Source: Dendrocalamus latiflorus (taxonomy: Eukaryota > Streptophyta > Magnoliopsida > Poales > Poaceae). Taken from it: 64,000 nt of DNA. This document shows positions 58,268-64,000 of this stretch, piece by piece. How positions within the stretch are numbered: position 1 is the first letter of the stretch; each line of letters opens with the position of its first letter. Location of the stretch: contig CM029663.1 in assembly GCA_017311315.1 (NCBI GenBank), forward strand, positions 19,515,412 to 19,579,411, written 5' to 3'. The notes beneath the pieces are model-generated. The model saw only the letters and a program-made list of their open reading frames with translations, made no database searches and was not told the DNA's origin. The position numbers and the translations under genes are program-made.

Positions 58268-58549
58268 GGGCATCTCCAATGGTCTGAGTCAGCTAGCTAT
58301 ATGCATGTACACATCAGCATATATCCTATGTGGAGAAAAGAGAGTATGCAAAAAAAATCGAGCCAGCTCTTCCTTAAGCACTAGTCTATAACGCCAAACG
58401 AGGCAGCATCTATAAATTCTGTGTGTGCATGTAAGCATCAAATAGCTATCCTTATAGATAGTTCTTTAGAATGCTAGCTTTAGTGTGTACTATATAGATG
58501 ATGTGGAAGTCTTATAGTTAGTTGCTAGCTATAACCATTGGAGATGCCC
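58268..58549. mobile_element. PIF/Harbinger MITE (282 bp)
   Basis: TTA on both sides (58265-58267 and 58550-58552). Perfect inverted ends GGGCATCTCCAATGGT / ACCATTGGAGATGCCC, followed by further matching CTAGCTAT. Confidence 0.88.
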
Positions 58550-58552
58550 TTA

Positions 58553-59208
58553 ATAAGGCTGACTGTGCTAGCTACAAAGGAATCCATGTCAGCATAGTCC
58601 TATGTGGAGGGGAGAGAAAAGGAGAGAGAGAGCCAAGCCGGCTCCCATGCAAGAGTCAGGCTATAGCACAGGAAAATAGGCGTTATCCATGCATGTACCA
58701 ATAGAACTAACTGCTATACCCATGCATGTATTAAATTATCAATACCCATGTATGTATTAAATGATTGAGAACTCTTGTGGAGACAACTTATAGCCAGCTT
58801 ATTGTATGAGTTAGCCGCATCATTATCTTTTGATGACATGGAAATGTATTGGAGGTAGCAGCTATCTATACTATTAAACTTGCTCTAAGGTGGTTCTTTC
58901 TCGTCGTCGCCAGAGAATGCCGCCATGCATGCCGCCTCGCCTTTGAACTCTGATCGAGCTGCCACACCTCCTTCCCCCCTTTCAATCCAACCCTGACTCC
59001 TGATCCCTCCTCCTAGCTCGACGCTACTGCCAGATGGGCGGGACAATTTTTTTTTTGCAGATGATCAAAAGTTCGAAGCCAAGCCGGTTGAAAGTTTTTT
59101 GTTCAAAAACTTGATGTCGAATGTAGGAATTTGTCCTGTTTGAAAGTTCAAAAATACTGAGTTGAAAGTTTTTTTTCCAAAATTTAAGTTTAAAGGTCAA
59201 ATTTTGTA
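58553..59208. other. Spacer with a probable degraded relative of the adjacent MITE
   Basis: 58560-58880 shares words with the 58268 MITE (CTAGCTA, CAGCATA..CCTATGTGGAG, and an end GTATTGGAGGTAGC), so a decayed family member is likely. No gene is seen in the rest. Confidence 0.4.
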
Positions 59209-59217
59209 TTTGAAAAT

Positions 59218-59740
59218 GGAATAAGTTCATTTTATATCATTGAACTTCGCAAAAGGGTTCACTCACCACACTCAACTACAAAACCAGAAATTTAACCTCC
59301 TAAACTTTCAAAACCGGGTCGATTTTCATCTAAAACGGTTTTAGATGGTGGTTTTACTAACAGGCATCCAACTTAAGGTGATTTTTGCCATATTGGGATC
59401 CATATCATCGGTTTTTACTGATGGGGATCCAAACTAGATGAGGGAGGATGACAAGAAGACAATGTAGAGAGATAAAGAGAGAAATGAGAAAGAGATCAAA
59501 GATGTGGATATTAACATCATTGAACAACATCCTTATTAGCAAAAACCGATGATATGGTTCTCAATATGGCGTAAACCACTTTGAGTGGGATTTGCATTAT
59601 CAAAACCACTCTCGAAAACCACATTAGGATGTAAATTGAGCCAATTTTGTAAGTTTGGAGGGTTAAATACCCGGGTTTGTAGTTGAGGGTATTAAGTGGT
59701 CTTTTTTGTAAAATTTAGATGTGTAAAATAGACTTATTTC
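59218..59740. mobile_element. Mutator-type foldback element (523 bp)
   Basis: Nine-base duplication TTTGAAAAT (59209-59217 and 59741-59749). The inverted ends GGAATAAGTTCATTTTA and its counterpart at 59724-59740 match with few differences, and the two halves remain loosely complementary deep into the element (GATCCATATCATCGG against its partner). No coding capacity. Confidence 0.82.
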
Positions 59741-59839
59741 TTTGAAAATTCTCTATAACCTAGTTGAAGGTCCAAAAAATAGTTAAGTATGGCCCAAGTT
59801 TCAATTCCCATTTGAAAGCTCATGTGTTCGATCTCTATA

Positions 59840-60090
59840 TTTAGGCTCTGCTCTAAATGGCTGCAGCTTTTGACTTCTTAAATGTCGTTTTTGTCCTTTT
59901 TGGCTTTTTGCTCTTCCCTCGTTGTTCTTTTGCATTTTTCATGATGATATAACGGTTTTTTTATTTTTTTAAATTTAATTAGTCAGAAAAAGTTAACAGT
60001 CGTTACAATGTATTTCCATGTGCTACAATGCAAAAAAAGCCAGAAGATATGGCTTATAAGACGGTTGAAGCATGGCCTTAGAGGTTTCAG
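59840..60090. mobile_element. MITE, family 2, copy 3 (degraded, edges approximate)
   Basis: Shares TTTAAATTTAATTAG and the flanking order of the family 2 copy at 50500. Left part GCTCTGCTCTAAATGGCTGCAGC; right part CATGGCCTTAGAGG. Confidence 0.4.
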
Positions 60091-60485
60091 ATGTCCCCGG
60101 CTGCTCGCGTGCACGGCGGCGGACGCCGGCCAGTGTATTAGCAACACCATTAACCCGATGTGCAAATGACTAGCTCGATCGAGCCCACTTTCGCAGTAAA
60201 CCTCTGCGGTTTACCCTTACCCGACTTGCAACGACAATAGCATCGCGCGATGTGTGTACGAGTCTCCGCTTGGACCACCGGATGCGCGCATTATTATGAT
60301 ATTAATTAGTGGTATCACGCAGGAGCAATGCACCAGAAATTAAATCTAAGTGCTGACTACGCATCTCCCATTAATTCATGCATGCAAGTCTAACCCTGCA
60401 TAATACATCACTCGGTAGGGGGGGGAGGACGACTATGAGATCGACCTCCCAGGCACGACGTGCTGCGAGTGCTTGATCGCTACTC
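60091..60485. other. Flank of the copia insertion
   Basis: No gene recognised. It ends at the target-site bases GTAAG (60486-60490) next to the LTR. Confidence 0.35.
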
Positions 60486-60490
60486 GTAAG

Positions 60491-60933
60491 TGTTAGATCT
60501 AGGTTTTCTTTAGGATCTCCTAGGTTAGATCTAGCGGGGTTCATCTCTAGTTCGGGTTCTTGAGAGATACCGAGAGGGAGAGAGGGGTACTAACCATCCG
60601 TGGTCTTGGCTGCGGGTGCAGAGGCGTCCGCCATGGAGTCGGTGGAGTCGGGAGTCGGCGTTGGTGAAGTCCGGTGGCGGCGCTGTCCAGGGGCGGCGTG
60701 GCAGTGGTGCTTCCCGTCACTGGCTGCGCCCCCTCGCTAGATCGGATTAGGGTTTTCGGTGGGGTGGCGCTAGCTCCGTTCAACCTCGTTAAAAGAGCCG
60801 CCGGCCCCCACCTTTATATATGGCGCAGTGTGACAGGGGCCCACCAACCATTAGGGTTGGGCGCCCCCGATCAGGGCGCGAGCTCAAGGCCCGGTAGGCC
60901 GTTGGGCCTACCGGGGTGGAGATCATCCTAACA
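60491..60933 (-). repeat. 3' LTR of the Ty1/copia element (443 bp)
   Basis: On - it runs from TGTTAGGATGATC (60933) to ATCTAACA (60491), giving TGTTAG..CTAACA ends. It is preceded by the purine tract AAGGGGGAGAA, which fixes the boundary. A TATATAAAG box is on - near 60820. The bases GTAAG at 60486-60490 are the expected target duplication; the partner lies beyond the window with the 5' LTR. Confidence 0.85.
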
Positions 60934-60945
60934 TTCTCCCCCTTG
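60934..60945 (-). other. Polypurine tract of the copia element
   Basis: TCAAGGGGGAGAA on -, directly adjacent to the LTR start. Confidence 0.8.
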
Positions 60946-61120
60946 ATCTCAACTTATATTCTGAACTCTATACTTATCACTCATTGTTTTTCTCATTCCT
61001 TCACAGATCAGTGCATAGAGCGTGCCTCATCGTCACAGTCTTATGCCATTAGATTCAACAGCCACAATGTACTTCTCTGTTTTGAAATGAACTCTCAACT
61101 GGGCCCTTATTGTCCAGGAA

Positions 61121-64000
61121 TCATAGGCTTTCCCGTAAACCCATGCCGGCTAAATGTTCTCTGAACACATTGGGTGGTAAGCCTTTTGTGAGCGGATCCG
61201 CGATCATCTTTTCTGTCCTTATATGCTCAAGACTGATTATATGATCCCGGACTTTATCTTTCACAACATAATACTTTATGTCAATGTGTTTGGCAGCACC
61301 ACTTGACTTATTGTTGTGAGCATAACATACTGCTGGTTCATTATCGCAGTATAACTTTAGTGGCTTATGTATGTCATCTACCACTTTCAACCCGGGTATG
61401 AATTTCTTTAGCCAATTCACCTGCCCCGTGGCCTCATAACATGCTACAAACTCGGCATACATTGTGGATGATGTAGTGACGGTTTGTTTTGAGCTTTTCC
61501 ACGATATAGCTCCTCCTGCGAGAGTGAATACATATCCGGATGTCGACTTTCTATCATCTCCCGCATAATCAGAATCTGTATACCCCACTATATGGAGTGA
61601 ATCTGATCTTCTGTATGTCATCATGAGGCCTTTTGTTCCTTGCAAATAACGCAAGACTTTCTTTACTAATTTCCAATGTTCTATTCCAGGATTGCTCTGG
61701 AATCTGCCAAGTAACCCGGTGACAAACGCTAAGTCAGGGCGCGTACACACTTGAGCATACTGTAAGCTTCCGACAGCTGAAGCATATGGAACCACTTTCA
61801 TTTGATCGATCTCATATTGGTTCCTGGAGCATTGAAATTCCCCATATCTGTCGCCCTTGACTATAGGAGCAGGTGAAGGCTTACAATTTTGCATACTATA
61901 TTTCTTTAGAACCTTTTCTAAGTATGCCTTTTGAGATAAACCTAAAACCCCCTTAGTTCTATCTCGGTGAATCTCTATTCCCAGAACGAACGAAGCTTCA
62001 CCAAGATCCTTCATATCAAAATTCGAGGACAAGAACTTCTTGGTCTCTTGTAATAGGCTAACATCACTACTAGCAAGTAAGATGTCATCCACATACAGGA
62101 TTAGGAAAATGTATTTCCCATTCTTAAACTTTGCATACACGCAATTGTCCTCTACATTCTCCTTAAACCCAAAACTTCTTATTGTACTATCAAATTTCAA
62201 GTACCACTGCCTTGATGCTTGTTTTAATCCGTAAATGGATTTCTTCAGGCGGCATCCCATACGTTCTTTTCCTTCCACAACAAAACCTTTCGGTTGTGTC
62301 ATGTAAACATTTTCCTCCAAATCCCCATTTAGGAACGCCGTCTTTACATCCATCTGATGTAATTCTAAATCATAATGAGCTACAAGTGCCATTATTATTC
62401 TAAAAGAATCTTTACACGAGACTGGAGAAAATGTCTCATTGTAGTCTATGCCTTCTCTTTGCGTAAAGCCCTTTGCCACAAGTCGCGCTTTAAATCTTTC
62501 TATATTCCCTCTAGAGTCATGTTTTGTTTTGTAGACCCATTTGCAGCCTACTGTCTTGGCTCCTTTAGGAATAGTTTCTAAGTCCCAAACACCGTTGGTG
62601 CTCATTGACTTCATTTCATCCTGCATAGCTTCAAGCCACTTAGATGAATGAGCGCTTCTCATGGCTTCTTCAAAAGAGGTGGGATCACCCTCCATTTCAA
62701 ATTCCTCAGTTTCATAGACTTCGTAATCATTAGGGATAGCTGATCTTCTGGCTCTTTGAGACCTTCTGAGTCCCTCGCCAGTTGACGCTTGTTCTGTGTG
62801 AGGCTGTTGTTGTTCTTCCTCTTGGGTGACAATGGGTTCTATGGGATCCTGAAGGACAGGTTCCTCATGTTCACTCATCGTTCCCACAGAAGAACTGACA
62901 ACAGGTGCTGTCACTACAGTGTCTGGCACTGTTGGTGTAGCAACAACAGGTAGCGTGAAAAATGGTTCCTGAACCATCGGAGTGGGCACATGTACCCGCT
63001 TTTCCTCTAGGTTAATTTCTCGCGCTACTCTGCTCCCCCTGATCATCTCATCCTCCAAGAAGACAGCATGTCTTGTTTCTACAAACTTCGTATGTCTGTC
63101 AGGACAATAGAAGCGATAACCCTTCGATTTTTCTGGATAGCCAATAAAATGGCAGCTAACTGTCTTGGGATCTAGCTTCCCTATATTTGGGTTAAAAACT
63201 TTAGCCTCAGCAGGACAACCCCACACACGTAAATAGTTAAGTGAGGGTTCTCTTCCCGTCCACAACTCATACGGTGTTTTGGGTACCGACTTGCTTGGTA
63301 CTCGATTAAGAATATGAATGGCGGTTTTTAACGCCTCCATCCATAAACTTATCGGTAGCGTGGAGTAACTTATCATACTTCTCACCATATCCATTAAGGT
63401 ACGGTTGCGTCTTTCAGCCACTCCATTCTGCTGAGGTTCGCCCGGTGTAGAGTACTGGGCAACTATGCCATTTTCCTGTAAGAACCTTGCAAAAGGTCCA
63501 GGAACTTGGCCATACGGGGTGTGCCGACCGTAGTACTCCCCCCCACAGTCGGATCTTACTATCTTAATTTTTAAATTGTGCTGATTTTCTACTTCAGCCT
63601 TAAATATCTTGAATTTATCCAATGCTTCTGATCTTTCTTTAATTGGATAAATGTAGCCATAACGCGAATAGTCATCTGTGAATGTTATAAATGAATCATA
63701 ACCATCCACACTTATCACAGGAAATGGACCACAGATATCTGTGTGAATTATTTCTAAAATTCCTGCGCTTCGTTTGGCGTCTTTCTTTATTTTCTTAACA
63801 TATTTTCCTTTTATGCAATCAATACATTGTTCTAAATCTGAAAATTCTAATGGCGGAAGAAGTGTTTTCTTAATCAATCGTTCTATTCTCCCCCTCGAAA
63901 TATGGCCTAAACGACAATGCCATAATTTCGACGATGCATCATGATTTATCTTCCGCTTTTTTCTTTCATTCATAGACGAAGAGGTATTCTCATTCTCAAT
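61121..64000 (-). CDS. Ty1/copia Pol polyprotein, C-terminal part (open to window edge)
   Basis: Retrotransposon Pol; at least 950 codons are open without a stop, and the frame continues past 64000. Order along the protein: GAG-pre-integrase motif LWHCRLGHISRGRI and a Cys pair; integrase core with HTDICGPF, TFTDDYSR and NGVAERRNRT (the D, D and E positions); a variable linker with Glu/Gln repeats; reverse transcriptase with AFLNGDLEENVYM and YVDDILLASS; RNase H with DSDYAGDDRKSTSGY and STMYAEF, ending in a copia-like DPLTKGLP tail. Integrase before reverse transcriptase defines copia. The intact frame and its short distance from the 3' LTR suggest a young, possibly active insertion. Lineage within copia was not assigned. 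Confidence 0.94.
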   Translation of the reverse strand: MENENTSSSMNERKKRKINHDASSKLWHCRLGHISRGRIERLIKKTLLPPLEFSDLEQCIDCIKGKYVKKIKKDAKRSAGILEIIHTDICGPFPVISVDGYDSFITFTDDYSRYGYIYPIKERSEALDKFKIFKAEVENQHNLKIKIVRSDCGGEYYGRHTPYGQVPGPFARFLQENGIVAQYSTPGEPQQNGVAERRNRTLMDMVRSMISYSTLPISLWMEALKTAIHILNRVPSKSVPKTPYELWTGREPSLNYLRVWGCPAEAKVFNPNIGKLDPKTVSCHFIGYPEKSKGYRFYCPDRHTKFVETRHAVFLEDEMIRGSRVAREINLEEKRVHVPTPMVQEPFFTLPVVATPTVPDTVVTAPVVSSSVGTMSEHEEPVLQDPIEPIVTQEEEQQQPHTEQASTGEGLRRSQRARRSAIPNDYEVYETEEFEMEGDPTSFEEAMRSAHSSKWLEAMQDEMKSMSTNGVWDLETIPKGAKTVGCKWVYKTKHDSRGNIERFKARLVAKGFTQREGIDYNETFSPVSCKDSFRIIMALVAHYDLELHQMDVKTAFLNGDLEENVYMTQPKGFVVEGKERMGCRLKKSIYGLKQASRQWYLKFDSTIRSFGFKENVEDNCVYAKFKNGKYIFLILYVDDILLASSDVSLLQETKKFLSSNFDMKDLGEASFVLGIEIHRDRTKGVLGLSQKAYLEKVLKKYSMQNCKPSPAPIVKGDRYGEFQCSRNQYEIDQMKVVPYASAVGSLQYAQVCTRPDLAFVTGLLGRFQSNPGIEHWKLVKKVLRYLQGTKGLMMTYRRSDSLHIVGYTDSDYAGDDRKSTSGYVFTLAGGAISWKSSKQTVTTSSTMYAEFVACYEATGQVNWLKKFIPGLKVVDDIHKPLKLYCDNEPAVCYAHNNKSSGAAKHIDIKYYVVKDKVRDHIISLEHIRTEKMIADPLTKGLPPNVFREHLAGMGLRESL

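Noticed and set aside
1..64000. Search for CRISPR arrays, phage or bacterial operons, tRNA and rRNA genes
   Set aside because: None seen. The tandem repeats here are LTR units or minisatellites, and all genes are plant-type.

Overview
This is nuclear DNA from a flowering plant, almost certainly a grass. It has intron-rich genes with canonical GT/AG splice sites (a LOG-type cytokinin enzyme, a casein kinase I, a NIPA-family magnesium transporter and an N-myristoyltransferase) in a dense background of plant transposons. High GC at gene 5' ends, Tourist-like MITEs, and large gypsy LTRs with an initiator-tRNA-Met primer site all fit Poaceae. A panicoid grass is my guess, not something the sequence proves.

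Layout. (1) 1-17374 is a tandem array of one non-autonomous gypsy-type retrotransposon with an exact 4857-bp period: four LTRs (2978 bp each; the first is cut by the window edge) separated by three 1879-bp internal domains that carry only gag. (2) 17375-20650 is older repeat DNA with a hAT element nested in it. (3) 21129-23318 is a 7-exon LOG gene on +, and 25137-30555 is a 14-exon casein kinase I on -, tail to tail, the kinase with a hAT element in an intron. (4) About 31-36.4 kb is a transposon graveyard, including a diverged LTR related to the array's LTR. (5) 37283-40401 is a NIPA9-like gene on -. It has a +1 homopolymer frameshift and a hAT element inside its last coding exon. (6) 40785-46353 holds two adjacent hAT elements: one carries spliced fragments of a host gene (a 'Pack-hAT'), the other encodes a nearly complete ZMYM1-like hAT transposase with one frameshift. 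(7) 47817-49139 is an intronless N-myristoyltransferase on -. (8) 49.4-60.1 kb is a run of DNA transposons: Helitron candidate, PIF/Harbinger, MULE with a captured exon-like segment, hATs and MITEs. (9) 60491-64000 is the 3' half and 3' LTR of a Ty1/copia element on - with an open pol frame.

How it fits together. The four host genes are unrelated housekeeping or signalling genes, and no operon-like system is present. The biology of the window is transposon activity. Seven hAT-like elements are recognisable from 7/8 or 8/8 matching 8-bp target duplications, falling into two terminal-repeat classes (TAGGGNTG and CAGNGNCGGA). Three of them sit in or next to host genes. The most notable observations are the gag-only tandem array, the Pack-hAT with a captured phosphotransferase-like domain, the hAT-supplied C-terminus of the NIPA gene, and the exon-carrying MULE. 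All coordinates were read by eye; no alignment or database search was run.
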